This document shows positions 48,058 through 56,717 of a DNA stretch of 64,000 bases, one piece after another. The notes below the pieces were generated by a model, which ran no database searches, was not told where the DNA came from, and was given only the letters and a program-made list of their open reading frames with translations. Positions within the stretch are counted from its first letter, which is position 1, and every line of letters starts with the position of its first letter. This stretch comes from [Pasteurella] aerogenes. Lineage in GTDB: Bacteria > Pseudomonadota > Gammaproteobacteria > Enterobacterales > Pasteurellaceae. Location: positions 1,798,001 through 1,862,000 of the forward strand of contig LR134362.1 in NCBI GenBank assembly GCA_900637275.1. Reading direction: 5' to 3'. A program made the position numbers and the translations under genes.

Positions 48058-48915
48058 GTGTCTGAAAATACTAATCCACTCCTACCTAATTATCCATTTA
48101 ATTTGGAACTTGTAGCAGGCATTACACAAATTGAGGAGGGCAATTACTTAGATTTCACCGTTGATCGCCCACATGGCATGAAAGGATATATCTTACACCT
48201 AACAACATTAGGTAAAGGTACAGTATTCGATGGAAAAAATTCATTTTATGCAACAAAAGGTCAGTTGTTACTTTTTTCCCCACAAGCAATCCACCACTAT
48301 CATAGAAGTAAAGAAAGCAAATATTGGTCACATAAGTGGATATATTTCTACCCAAATCCACGTTGGACACAATGGCTAAATTGGTCAGATACCCAGCAAC
48401 ATATTGGCAGAATTAAACTCCAAGATCAGGAATATATTGATGAAATTAGTAATATATTTACTCAAATAGAAAAAGATTTACAATCTCACAATGCTTTGAA
48501 AGAAAATATGGCAGTTAGCTTATTAGAATACCTTTTGATTAAATGTATTTCTGCTGAAAAAAGAGAAATTTCTCAAGTTTTAGATAGCAGAATTATCACT
48601 ATTCAAAATCTTATTACACAAGATTTATCCCAAAATTGGACAATTACTGAATTAGCACAACGGGTTTATTTATCTACATCAAGGTTATCCCACTTATTCT
48701 CTCAAATTGTAGGTATGAGTATTATGCAATGGATAGAAAATCAGAGAATATTAGAAATTAAAAAATCATTATATTTCTCTGATCGCTCTATTGCTATGCT
48801 GGCTAAAACCGTTGGCTATAACGATCCATTATATTTTTCTAAAGTATTCAAAAAACACACTGGACTCTCCCCTTCTCAATTTAGGCAGCAATATAAAAAA
48901 GTGAAATCCGCATAG
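48058..48915 (+). CDS. araC: Arabinose operon regulator AraC
   Basis: This 285-residue regulator is like E. coli AraC over its full length: N-terminal arm NPLLPNYPF, arabinose-binding cupin domain (FTVDRPHGMKGYILHLTTLG, HHYHRS, HKWIYFYPNPRW) and two C-terminal helix-turn-helix motifs (WTITELAQRVYLSTSRLSHL and FSDRSIAMLAKTVGYNDPLY). The start is GTG at 48058, eight bases after GGGGAGG. Unlike E. coli it is in the same direction as the operon it should control. Its AT content is higher than tusA and flanking core genes. Confidence 0.93.
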   Translation: MSENTNPLLPNYPFNLELVAGITQIEEGNYLDFTVDRPHGMKGYILHLTTLGKGTVFDGKNSFYATKGQLLLFSPQAIHHYHRSKESKYWSHKWIYFYPNPRWTQWLNWSDTQQHIGRIKLQDQEYIDEISNIFTQIEKDLQSHNALKENMAVSLLEYLLIKCISAEKREISQVLDSRIITIQNLITQDLSQNWTITELAQRVYLSTSRLSHLFSQIVGMSIMQWIENQRILEIKKSLYFSDRSIAMLAKTVGYNDPLYFSKVFKKHTGLSPSQFRQQYKKVKSA

Positions 48916-48931
48916 TGTGACACATCTCTCA
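48916..48931 (+). promoter_or_regulatory. Putative CRP site of the arabinose operon
   Basis: TGTGA (48916-48920), six bases, then TCTCA (48927-48931): 9 of 10 consensus positions of TGTGA-N6-TCACA. It lies directly after the araC stop, centred about 91 bp before the predicted transcription start, close to the -93.5 of E. coli pBAD. Confidence 0.65.
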
Positions 48932-48943
48932 GTTTTTATGATA

Positions 48944-48960
48944 TAGCAAAATTTTCCATA
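48944..48960 (+). promoter_or_regulatory. AraC half-site (I1-like)
   Basis: TAGC (48944-48947), seven bases, TCCATA (48955-48960) is an exact match to the strong E. coli AraC half-site TAGC-N7-TCCATA. A weaker second half-site may begin at 48966 (TAAC-N7-TACCTT), about one two-turn step downstream and reaching the -35. Confidence 0.8.
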
Positions 48961-48980
48961 TTCTATAACCAAAACCTACC

Positions 48981-49009
48981 TTTCCTTTCAAAAAGTCACT
49001 TAATAAGAT
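48981..49009 (+). promoter_or_regulatory. Promoter of the arabinose transport operon
   Basis: A poor -35 (TTTCCT, 48981-48986), a 17-base spacer and a good -10 (TAAGAT, 49004-49009). A weak -35 abutting an AraC site is the layout of an activator-dependent promoter. Predicted start is near 49015, giving a leader of about 70 nt. Confidence 0.6.
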
Positions 49010-49086
49010 GGACATGCCTATCAAGGTAATACGTTAACTGTGTAGTACTTAGATCTTAACCTTACTCTTTCATTGAGGATAACATT

Positions 49087-50061
49087 ATGAAAAAACAAAC
49101 ATTCAAGCGTCTATTACTTTCTACGCTTTTTACATTAACTTGCTCAAGTGCAGTATTTGCAACAGACATTGTTAATATTTCTAAAATTGACGGTATGCCT
49201 TGGTTTAACCGGATGGGGGAAGGTGTAGTTCAAGCTGGTAAAGACAATAATGTTAATGCCTATCAAGTGGGGCCATCTAATACTGATGCACCACAACAAG
49301 TTAAACTGATTGAAGATTTAATTGCAAAAAAAGTTGATGCGATCTCTATCGTACCAAATGATGCTAGTGCATTAGAACCAGTATTTAAAAAAGCAAAACA
49401 AAATGGTATTTTAATTTTAACTAATGAGTCTGTAGGTCAACCTAGTGCGGACTGGGATATTGAGATTATTGATAATGCTCAATTTGCTGCTGATTATGTT
49501 GAGGAAGTTGCTAAAGCCCTCGGAGGAAAAGGCGGATATGTCCTCTATGTCGGCAGTTTAACTGTACCACAACATAACTTATGGTCAGATCTATTTGTTA
49601 AATATCAAAAAGAACACTATCCTGATATGTATGAAGTCACTACTCGCATGCCTGTAGCAGAAAATATTGATGATGCACGCAGAACGACAATCGATTTGAT
49701 TAAAGCTCATCCAGATCTAAAAGCAGTAATCTCTTTTGGTTCACAAGGTCCTATTGGGGCAGGCTTGGCTGTCAAAGAAAAACGCTTAAAAGGTAAATTA
49801 AACGTGTTTGGCATGATGATCCCATCACAAGCTGCATCATTAATTAAGTCAGGTAATATAACGATGGGAATTACTTATGATCCAGCAAGTGCAGGTTATG
49901 CGCTTGCTGCCGTTGCAGCTAAACTCTTAAAAGGAGAAAAAATTGAAGATGGAATGGAAATTCCAACTGTAGGTAAAGCTAAAGTAGATACAGAGAAAAA
50001 ACTACTTCAATTTCATAATGTATTAAGAGTAACAAAAGAAAATATTGATAATCTTTATTAA
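49087..50061 (+). CDS. Sugar ABC transporter substrate-binding protein (RbsB/LsrB-like)
   Basis: This 324-residue periplasmic binding protein has a Sec signal peptide (cleavage near VFATD, about residue 26) and a two-lobe Peripla_BP_4 fold (IDGMPWFNRMGEGVVQAGKD, DAPQQVKLIEDLI, SIVPNDASALEPVFKKAKQ, ISFGSQGPIGAGLAVKE). It resembles LsrB/RhaS-type proteins, not E. coli AraF. Its place behind an AraC-type promoter and upstream of araA suggests L-arabinose. GAGGA precedes the start. Confidence 0.88.
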   Translation: MKKQTFKRLLLSTLFTLTCSSAVFATDIVNISKIDGMPWFNRMGEGVVQAGKDNNVNAYQVGPSNTDAPQQVKLIEDLIAKKVDAISIVPNDASALEPVFKKAKQNGILILTNESVGQPSADWDIEIIDNAQFAADYVEEVAKALGGKGGYVLYVGSLTVPQHNLWSDLFVKYQKEHYPDMYEVTTRMPVAENIDDARRTTIDLIKAHPDLKAVISFGSQGPIGAGLAVKEKRLKGKLNVFGMMIPSQAASLIKSGNITMGITYDPASAGYALAAVAAKLLKGEKIEDGMEIPTVGKAKVDTEKKLLQFHNVLRVTKENIDNLY

Positions 50062-50073
50062 TTAATAAATTTA

Positions 50074-50110
50074 AGAGTTCACTACAAGTACGTGGTGAAC
50101 TCTTTTATTT
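50074..50110 (+). terminator. Attenuator between binding-protein and ATPase genes
   Basis: A 12-bp stem (arms 50074-50085 and 50092-50103, one G-U pair) has a 6-base loop and is followed by TTTATTT. The next gene's ribosome site AGGAGG starts at 50111. Partial termination here would give more binding protein than membrane components, a common arrangement. Confidence 0.75.
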
Positions 50111-50120
50111 AGGAGGTATT

Positions 50121-51608
50121 ATGGCTTTTATTACGATGAATAACATTAGTAAAACTTTCCATGGAGTGAAAGCGTTAAATAATGTCACTCTAGATCTAAG
50201 TTATGGAGAAGCACTTTGTTTAGCCGGACAAAATGGATGTGGTAAATCTACACTTATTAAAATATTATCCGGTGTTTATCAACCTGATGATGGTGCTCAA
50301 ATTCAAATTGGTGCAAGCCAATATACTAAACTTACACCTGAACAATCAATCCGTAAAGGGATACAAGTTATTTATCAGGATCTTGCCTTATTCCCTAATT
50401 TAACCGTAAGCGAAAACATAACAATCAACGCCTATCGAAAATTAGGCGTAGTTAATCATCAAAACCTAAAAAAAGAAGCGAAATTAGCAATTGAAAGCAT
50501 TAATGCAAATTTAGACCTTGATGCTGTAGTAGAGACTTTACCGATAGCACAACAACAGCTTGTTGCTATCTGCCGAGCACTTGCTCAAAATGCAAAATTA
50601 CTCATTATGGATGAACCAACAGCATCTCTTACCGCAAAAGAGGTTAACGATTTACTGAATGTTGTCATCAAACTTAAAAGCAAAGGGATCAGTATCATTT
50701 TTGTTAGCCATAAATTGGCTGAAGTAATGAAAGTTTCAGATAACGTACTTGTATTAAAAGATGGTAATATGGTAGGGAAATACCCTATAGCGGAAGTTGA
50801 CGAAAAAAGACTAGGTTTTCTAATGACCGGATTAGAAATAACCCCCAAAAAGCTAAACAAAGTAAATTTATCAAATCAACCTAACGTACTAGAAGTAAGA
50901 AATTTATCTCTAACATCCCAATATAAAAATATCAATTTTTCACTCAAAAAAGGCGAAATCATTGCGCTAACTGGATTATTAGGATCTGGTAGAACAGAAT
51001 TATGCTTAAGCTTATTCGGTATAACCTATCCTACATCAGGCGATATATTATTAAATGGTAAAAAAATTAAATTTAAAAATAACCGAGATGCAATAAAAAA
51101 TGGAATTGCTTATGTTTCCGAGGATCGCCTCACAACTGGTTTAATCATGCAAGAAAGTATTCATAACAATATTATTTCTACTATTTTTAATAAAATAGCA
51201 AACAAGATTAACCTAATTAATAAAACTATCTCTTATCAAAAAAGTAATCAGTTAATTCAATCACTAAAAATTAAAGCCAGCAATTCAGATTTACCCGTGA
51301 ATACACTATCCGGTGGTAATGCTCAACGAGTATCTATTGCAAAATGGTTAGCAATTTCACCTCAAATTATCATTTTAGATTCCCCTACAATTGGAGTTGA
51401 CATCGCCAATAAAGAAGAAATATTCAATATTATAAAAGAATTAATTATAAAAGGAATTTCTGTTATTTTTGTTACAGATGAAATTGAAGAAGCCTATTAC
51501 AATAGTCATCGAATATTGATTATGAAAAAAGGAACAATTACTCACGAACTATATCCATCTGAATGTTCTGAAAAAGATGTAGAGGAGGCTATTTATGAAA
51601 ATCACTAG
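50121..51608 (+). CDS. Sugar ABC transporter ATP-binding protein (RbsA type)
   Basis: This 495-residue protein has two fused ABC domains, as in RbsA/XylG/AraG. The first has Walker A GQNGCGKSTL, signature LPIAQQQLVAICRALA and Walker B LLIMDEPTASL. The second has a degenerate P-loop (GLLGSGRTEL) but intact signature LSGGNAQRVSIAKWLA and IILDSPTIGVD (Ser-Pro for Glu-Pro). That asymmetry is usual for the family. It overlaps the next gene by 14 bp. Confidence 0.93.
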   Translation: MAFITMNNISKTFHGVKALNNVTLDLSYGEALCLAGQNGCGKSTLIKILSGVYQPDDGAQIQIGASQYTKLTPEQSIRKGIQVIYQDLALFPNLTVSENITINAYRKLGVVNHQNLKKEAKLAIESINANLDLDAVVETLPIAQQQLVAICRALAQNAKLLIMDEPTASLTAKEVNDLLNVVIKLKSKGISIIFVSHKLAEVMKVSDNVLVLKDGNMVGKYPIAEVDEKRLGFLMTGLEITPKKLNKVNLSNQPNVLEVRNLSLTSQYKNINFSLKKGEIIALTGLLGSGRTELCLSLFGITYPTSGDILLNGKKIKFKNNRDAIKNGIAYVSEDRLTTGLIMQESIHNNIISTIFNKIANKINLINKTISYQKSNQLIQSLKIKASNSDLPVNTLSGGNAQRVSIAKWLAISPQIIILDSPTIGVDIANKEEIFNIIKELIIKGISVIFVTDEIEEAYYNSHRILIMKKGTITHELYPSECSEKDVEEAIYENH

Positions 51609-52554
51609 CAATAAAATTCTCTTTATTACTCTTGCGATATTAGCAATTATTCTATCTATATGGACAGATGATTTTGCAACAATCGAGAATATTTATGATA
51701 TTACAAATAACTATAGCATGTTAATGATTCTATCTTGTGGTTTATTTATTGTACTATTATCTGGAGGAATTGATATTTCTTTTCCGGCAATGACCATAAT
51801 TTCACAATATATTATGATCTCACTCATCTCTCATTACGAGATTGGTTTTTTAGGGGTATTCTTTATATCTTGCTCAATTGGAATTTTATTAGGTTTTGTT
51901 AATGCTATTCTTGTTAATAAATTAAATGTCCCTTCTATTATTATTACGATATCTACTCTTAATGTATTCTATGGAGCACTACTTTATATTACTAAAGGTG
52001 TATGGTTATATGATTACCCAGAATGGTTTCAAGAAGAAATTATTTTCTTTAAATCTATTGCAGAAGATGGTTTTACATATGGATTATCATTCCAAATTAT
52101 TATTGCTTTATTTGCAATTTTATTAACCGGTATTATTATCACCAAATTAACTGTCGGAAGACAGATCTATGCACTTGGCGGTAACAAAGATGCAACTTCT
52201 CGGATAGGATTTAGTATTTTAAAACTTCATTTATTTGCTTATGGATATATGGGGCTAATGTCAGGGCTTGCCGGTATTGTACAATCTTATACCGTACAAT
52301 CAGTAGCCCCAGATTCTCTCTTAGGCTATGAACTTACTGTATTAGCCGCTGTTGTTCTAGGTGGAACCAGTTTAACTGGAGGAAAAGGCTCACTACTAGG
52401 AACAGTTATGGGGGTTGCGCTATTGGCTATAATTCAAAATGGACTTAATTTATTAAATGTTTCCTCTTATTGGCAAATGGTTATTACTGGCTGCATTATC
52501 ATCCTCAGTATTAGTCTCAATGCAATAACAAACAGAAAAAGTTTCTCTTATTAA
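51595..52554 (+). CDS. Sugar ABC transporter permease
   Basis: This 319-residue inner-membrane permease of the RbsC family (BPD_transp_2) has 8-10 helices and conserved LSGGIDISFPAM near residue 55 and VLGGTSLTGGKGSLLGTVMG near 265. Its start lies inside the ATPase gene, so translation is coupled. The DNA is clearly AT-richer than the flanking core genes and has no uptake core. Confidence 0.9.
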   Translation: MKITSNKILFITLAILAIILSIWTDDFATIENIYDITNNYSMLMILSCGLFIVLLSGGIDISFPAMTIISQYIMISLISHYEIGFLGVFFISCSIGILLGFVNAILVNKLNVPSIIITISTLNVFYGALLYITKGVWLYDYPEWFQEEIIFFKSIAEDGFTYGLSFQIIIALFAILLTGIIITKLTVGRQIYALGGNKDATSRIGFSILKLHLFAYGYMGLMSGLAGIVQSYTVQSVAPDSLLGYELTVLAAVVLGGTSLTGGKGSLLGTVMGVALLAIIQNGLNLLNVSSYWQMVITGCIIILSISLNAITNRKSFSY

Positions 52555-52563
52555 GGAGTAAAT

Positions 52564-53511
52564 ATGAAAAATATCACTGATACTTCCATCAAGTATTTAC
52601 TTATTTTATTTATTATTTCCATAATATCATTTAGCATATTAATACCAGATATTTTTTGGTCTATATCAAATTTTCAATCAATGGCCTCACAAATACCAGT
52701 ATTAGGGATATTAACATTAGCAATGGCGATTACTATATTAACTGGAGGAATTAATTTATCTATTATTGCAACAATGAATGCTTGTTCTTTAATAATTGCC
52801 TATTTTTCAACTCAATTCGATGATAACAGTTATATAATACTAGGAATCATTATAAGTTTATTATGTGCATTAATTATTGGTCTAATTAATGGTACACTAA
52901 TTGCAGTTATTAGAGTCTCACCAATCCTAGCTACCTTAGGAACAATGACATTAATAAATGGATTAAATATATTAGTAACTAATGGTTCAACAATTGCTAA
53001 TTATCCTAACATAATTTTAAATATTAATGCATCTACGTTTTTTCTTATCCCATTACCGATCATTATATTTTTAGTCTTATTCTTATTTGTATGGATTTTC
53101 TTGGAAAAAAACACAACAGGGAAAGCTATTTACTTTATCGGAAATAATGAAAAAGCCACTTTCTACTCTGGAATTAACACAAAAAAAATCTTAATTTATG
53201 TTTATATTATTTCGGCAATTCTCTGTGTTTTTGCAGGGTTACTAATGATGTCAAAACTAAACTCAGCTAAAGCTTCTTATGGCGATTCTTATCTACTAAC
53301 ATCCATCCTTGCGACCGTCTTAGGAGGATTTAATCCTGATGGAGGGAGAGGGCGTTTTCTTGGCATTATACTTGCCCTCATTTTATTACAAATCATAGAA
53401 AGTGGATTAAATATGTTAGGAGTAAGTAGTTATATCACAATGATATTATGGGGATCATTACTTATCTTATTCATATTTTTACAAAAAAATACATTATTTA
53501 CTAAAGCTTAA
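52564..53511 (+). CDS. Sugar ABC transporter permease
   Basis: This 315-residue second RbsC-family permease has LTGGINLSIIATMNA and VLGGFNPDGGRGRFLGIILA as the matching signatures. Two different permeases imply a heterodimeric channel, as in LsrCD or RhaPQ and unlike the single AraH of E. coli. The gene is very AT-rich. TAAGGAG precedes its start, 9 bp after the first permease. Confidence 0.9.
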   Translation: MKNITDTSIKYLLILFIISIISFSILIPDIFWSISNFQSMASQIPVLGILTLAMAITILTGGINLSIIATMNACSLIIAYFSTQFDDNSYIILGIIISLLCALIIGLINGTLIAVIRVSPILATLGTMTLINGLNILVTNGSTIANYPNIILNINASTFFLIPLPIIIFLVLFLFVWIFLEKNTTGKAIYFIGNNEKATFYSGINTKKILIYVYIISAILCVFAGLLMMSKLNSAKASYGDSYLLTSILATVLGGFNPDGGRGRFLGIILALILLQIIESGLNMLGVSSYITMILWGSLLILFIFLQKNTLFTKA

Positions 53512-53523
53512 CTTGGAGGCAGT

Positions 53524-55107
53524 ATGAATACAGGGACAATGATTAATGAAAATATTAGTTTAGGCATAGAATTCGGTTCAACTAGAATTAAAGCGGTACT
53601 AATTGATCCCGAAGGTAATATCCTAGCTAGTGGAGGGTTTAATTGGGAAAACCAATTAATTGATGATGTTTGGACATATTCTCAACAAGATATTTGGTTT
53701 GGTGTACAAGAAGCTTATCGAAATTTAGTTCAATCAGTGCAGCAGAAATATCATACCTCTATCCGTAAAGTAAATGCGATCGGTATTAGCGCGATGATGC
53801 ATGGCTATATGCCTTTTGATCAGTATAAAAATTTACTCGTCCCATTCCGCACATGGCGTAATAATATTACTGAAAATTCTGCGCAAAAACTAACCGCTCT
53901 TTTTCAGCATAATATTCCACAACGCTGGAGCATTGCACATCTTTACCAAGCTATTTTGAACGAAGAAAGTCATCTTCCGCAAATTGATTATATGACCACA
54001 CTCTCAGGTTATGTGCATTGGTGTTTGACTGATCAAAAAGTCTTAGGAATTGGTGATGCCTCTGGGATGTTCCCAATTGATCCACAGTGCAATAATTATG
54101 ACGTATCCATGCTAAATGCATTTAATCAACTCATCGAGGACAAACATTATATTTGGAAGATAGATAACATTTTGCCAAAAGTATTGGTTGCTGGAGAAAA
54201 TGCGGGGTATCTAACCGAACAAGGGGCTAAATTAATCGATCCAAGCGGAATGTTACAAGCCGGCTGCCCGTTATGTCCTCCAGAAGGCGATGCAGGAACC
54301 GGCATGGTCGCGACTAATAGCATCAAAGAAAAAAGCGGTAACATTTCCGCTGGCACATCTGCTTTTGCTATGATTGTATTAGAAAAAACACTTTCACAAG
54401 TTTATGAAAACTTAGATATAGTTACCACTCCGGCAGGAAAAACCGTTGCTATGGCACATGCCAATAACTGTACGACGGATATTAATGCTTGGATGAAAAT
54501 ATTTAGTGAATGTTTAACCGCTTTTGGCATACCTCATACGTCAACCCAGCTGTATGAAACTTTGTTTACTCAAGCCTTGACCGGAGATGAAGATTGTGGA
54601 CAAGTGTTATCTTATGGATTCTATTCCGGTGAACACAGCCTTGATTTATCTAGTGGTTGCCCACTACTTATCCACCCAACGCAAAGTAAATTTAATTTGG
54701 CCAACCTCATCCGAGCTCAACTTTATAGCGCATTCGCAGCGATGAAATTGGGCATGGATATTCTTACTCAACAAGAAAAAGTTGAAATCTCACAAATTTT
54801 GGCACATGGTGGCATTTTTAAAACACAAAATGTCGCCTCAAAAATTTTAGCTTCAGCCTTAAATATTCCAATTATGACGATGGAAACAGCAACTGAAGGT
54901 GGAGCATGGGGAATTGCGTTACTCGCCAATTACCTTCACCATGCGCCACACCTATCTTTAGAACAGTATTTGGATCAAATTATTTTTCAAAAATTTGAAA
55001 TGAACACGTCACAACCAAGCAAGGCGATGGCGGAAGGATATGAAAAATTTATGCAACATTACAAAAAAGGATTGCCTATTGTGCAAGCCGCCATAAAAGT
55101 GCGGTAG
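53524..55107 (+). CDS. FGGY-family carbohydrate kinase (inferred ribulokinase)
   Basis: This 527-residue sugar kinase has the N-terminal phosphate loop GIEFGSTRIKAVLID, AIGISAMMHGYMPFD, EGDAGTGMVATN, and adenosine-site ATEGGAWGIALLAN. It does not resemble E. coli AraB at the N-terminus or in length (566). Between an arabinose importer and araA, the step needed is phosphorylation of L-ribulose. Other FGGY kinases doing this job outside the AraB branch are known. Substrate is inferred. It ends in an uptake core (55097-55105). TTGGAGG precedes the start. Confidence 0.85.
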   Translation: MNTGTMINENISLGIEFGSTRIKAVLIDPEGNILASGGFNWENQLIDDVWTYSQQDIWFGVQEAYRNLVQSVQQKYHTSIRKVNAIGISAMMHGYMPFDQYKNLLVPFRTWRNNITENSAQKLTALFQHNIPQRWSIAHLYQAILNEESHLPQIDYMTTLSGYVHWCLTDQKVLGIGDASGMFPIDPQCNNYDVSMLNAFNQLIEDKHYIWKIDNILPKVLVAGENAGYLTEQGAKLIDPSGMLQAGCPLCPPEGDAGTGMVATNSIKEKSGNISAGTSAFAMIVLEKTLSQVYENLDIVTTPAGKTVAMAHANNCTTDINAWMKIFSECLTAFGIPHTSTQLYETLFTQALTGDEDCGQVLSYGFYSGEHSLDLSSGCPLLIHPTQSKFNLANLIRAQLYSAFAAMKLGMDILTQQEKVEISQILAHGGIFKTQNVASKILASALNIPIMTMETATEGGAWGIALLANYLHHAPHLSLEQYLDQIIFQKFEMNTSQPSKAMAEGYEKFMQHYKKGLPIVQAAIKVR

Positions 55108-55145
55108 AAAAATAATGACATTTAATTAAAAGAAGGAATGAAACA

Positions 55146-56633
55146 ATGGAGTTTATCAAAAAATTAGAAGTGTGGTTCATGGTTGGCAGCCAACATCTCT
55201 ATGGAGAGGAGGCGCTAAAACAAGTACAACAACATGCACAACAAGTCACACAATATCTCAATCAACAATGCCCCTTTGTACAAATAAAATTAAAAGAATT
55301 AGCAACAACACCAGATGACATTTTACGGTTATGTCAAGCAGCTAATAATACGGATGCTTGTATCGGTGTGATGGCTTGGATGCATACTTTTTCACCTGCA
55401 AAAATGTGGATAGCCGGCTTATCACAATTAACCAAACCACTCTTACAATTCCATACTCAATTTTATCCAACAATTCCTTGGAATGAAATTGATATGAATT
55501 ACATGAATTTACATCAAACTGCTCATGGCGATCGTGAGTTTGGCTTTATTACTGCACGTTTACGCAAACCTAAAACAGTGTTAGTCGGTCATTGGCAAAG
55601 TGCGGAAGTGAAGCAGAAACTGGATCGTTGGATGCGCGTAATTACTGCTATTTACGATCAAAAACACTTAAAAATTGCGCGATTTGGTGACAATATGCGT
55701 GAAGTCGCTGTTACTGAAGGTGATAAAGTTGAAGCTCAAATTAAATTTGGTTACAGCGTCAACGGATACGGTGTTTATCAATTAGTAGAATGTATCAATC
55801 AAGTATCCGAACAAGATGCACAACAATTGGTCGCAGAATATGAACAATGCTATCAATTAGTAGATTGCCTTAAAGAAAATGGCGAAAAACGTACCGCACT
55901 TTTAGACAGTGCCAAAATTGAACTCGGTCTAAAAACTTTCTTAGAAAAAGGCGGTTTCCATGCCTTCACCGATACCTTTGAAAATCTTAATGGACTAAAA
56001 CAATTGCCAGGGTTAGCTGTACAGCGCTTAATGCAACAAGGTTATGGTTTTGGAGCGGAAGGTGATTGGAAAACAGCCGCCTTAGTCCGTGCATTAAAAG
56101 TAATGAGTTATGGTTTAACAAAAGGGACTTCTTTTATGGAGGACTACACCTACAATCTAGATAAACAAAACGAATTGGTGCTAGGCGCACATATGTTAGA
56201 AGTTTGTCCCTCAATTGCCGAAGATAAACCTTTATTAGATATTCAACCGCTCGGAATCGGTGGTAAAGCAGACCCTACCCGCTTAATTTTTAGCGCTAAG
56301 GCCGGTGATGCAATCAATACTACCATTGTGGATATGGGAAATCGATTTAGAATGATCGTTGCTGATTTAGAAGCGGTAGAAAAACCACAAGCTATGCCAA
56401 AATTACCCGTAGGTCACGCCTTTTGGAAATTAAAGCCAAATTTTGATATCGGAACACAGGCTTGGGTACTTGCCGGCGGCGCACATCACAGTGTATTTAG
56501 CTTAGATATTGACGCCGAAATGCTACAGATGTTTGCCGAATACTTGGATATTGAATTTATACATATCCATGCAGAAACCAAATTAACCGATTTCAAAAAC
56601 CAATTACATTGGAATGAAATGGCTTATAAATAA
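55146..56633 (+). CDS. araA: L-arabinose isomerase
   Basis: This 495-residue enzyme converts L-arabinose to L-ribulose. It matches E. coli AraA over its length (EVWFMVGSQHLYGEEALKQV, HTFSPAKMWI, LQFHTQF, NQTAHGDREFGFI-like). All four metal ligands are present: Glu in GFGAEGDWK, Glu in SFMEDYTY, His in LGAHMLEVCPS and His in AGGAHHSVF. One uptake core is inside (55893-55901). No araD follows; ribB is next, convergent. Confidence 0.97.
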   Translation: MEFIKKLEVWFMVGSQHLYGEEALKQVQQHAQQVTQYLNQQCPFVQIKLKELATTPDDILRLCQAANNTDACIGVMAWMHTFSPAKMWIAGLSQLTKPLLQFHTQFYPTIPWNEIDMNYMNLHQTAHGDREFGFITARLRKPKTVLVGHWQSAEVKQKLDRWMRVITAIYDQKHLKIARFGDNMREVAVTEGDKVEAQIKFGYSVNGYGVYQLVECINQVSEQDAQQLVAEYEQCYQLVDCLKENGEKRTALLDSAKIELGLKTFLEKGGFHAFTDTFENLNGLKQLPGLAVQRLMQQGYGFGAEGDWKTAALVRALKVMSYGLTKGTSFMEDYTYNLDKQNELVLGAHMLEVCPSIAEDKPLLDIQPLGIGGKADPTRLIFSAKAGDAINTTIVDMGNRFRMIVADLEAVEKPQAMPKLPVGHAFWKLKPNFDIGTQAWVLAGGAHHSVFSLDIDAEMLQMFAEYLDIEFIHIHAETKLTDFKNQLHWNEMAYK

Positions 56634-56640
56634 CCCAATA

Positions 56641-56680
56641 AATATCCGTATCTGATAAATATCAGATACGGATATTTTAA
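56641..56680. terminator. Bidirectional terminator between araA and ribB
   Basis: A perfect 16-bp stem (arms 56641-56656 and 56661-56676) has a four-base loop, a TTTTAATTA tail on the plus side and AT-rich DNA on the other. It lies 7 bp after araA and 38 bp past the end of ribB. Confidence 0.9.
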
Positions 56681-56717
56681 TTATTCTAGCGACTTAACGT
56701 AAGGTTAAGTAAAAAAA

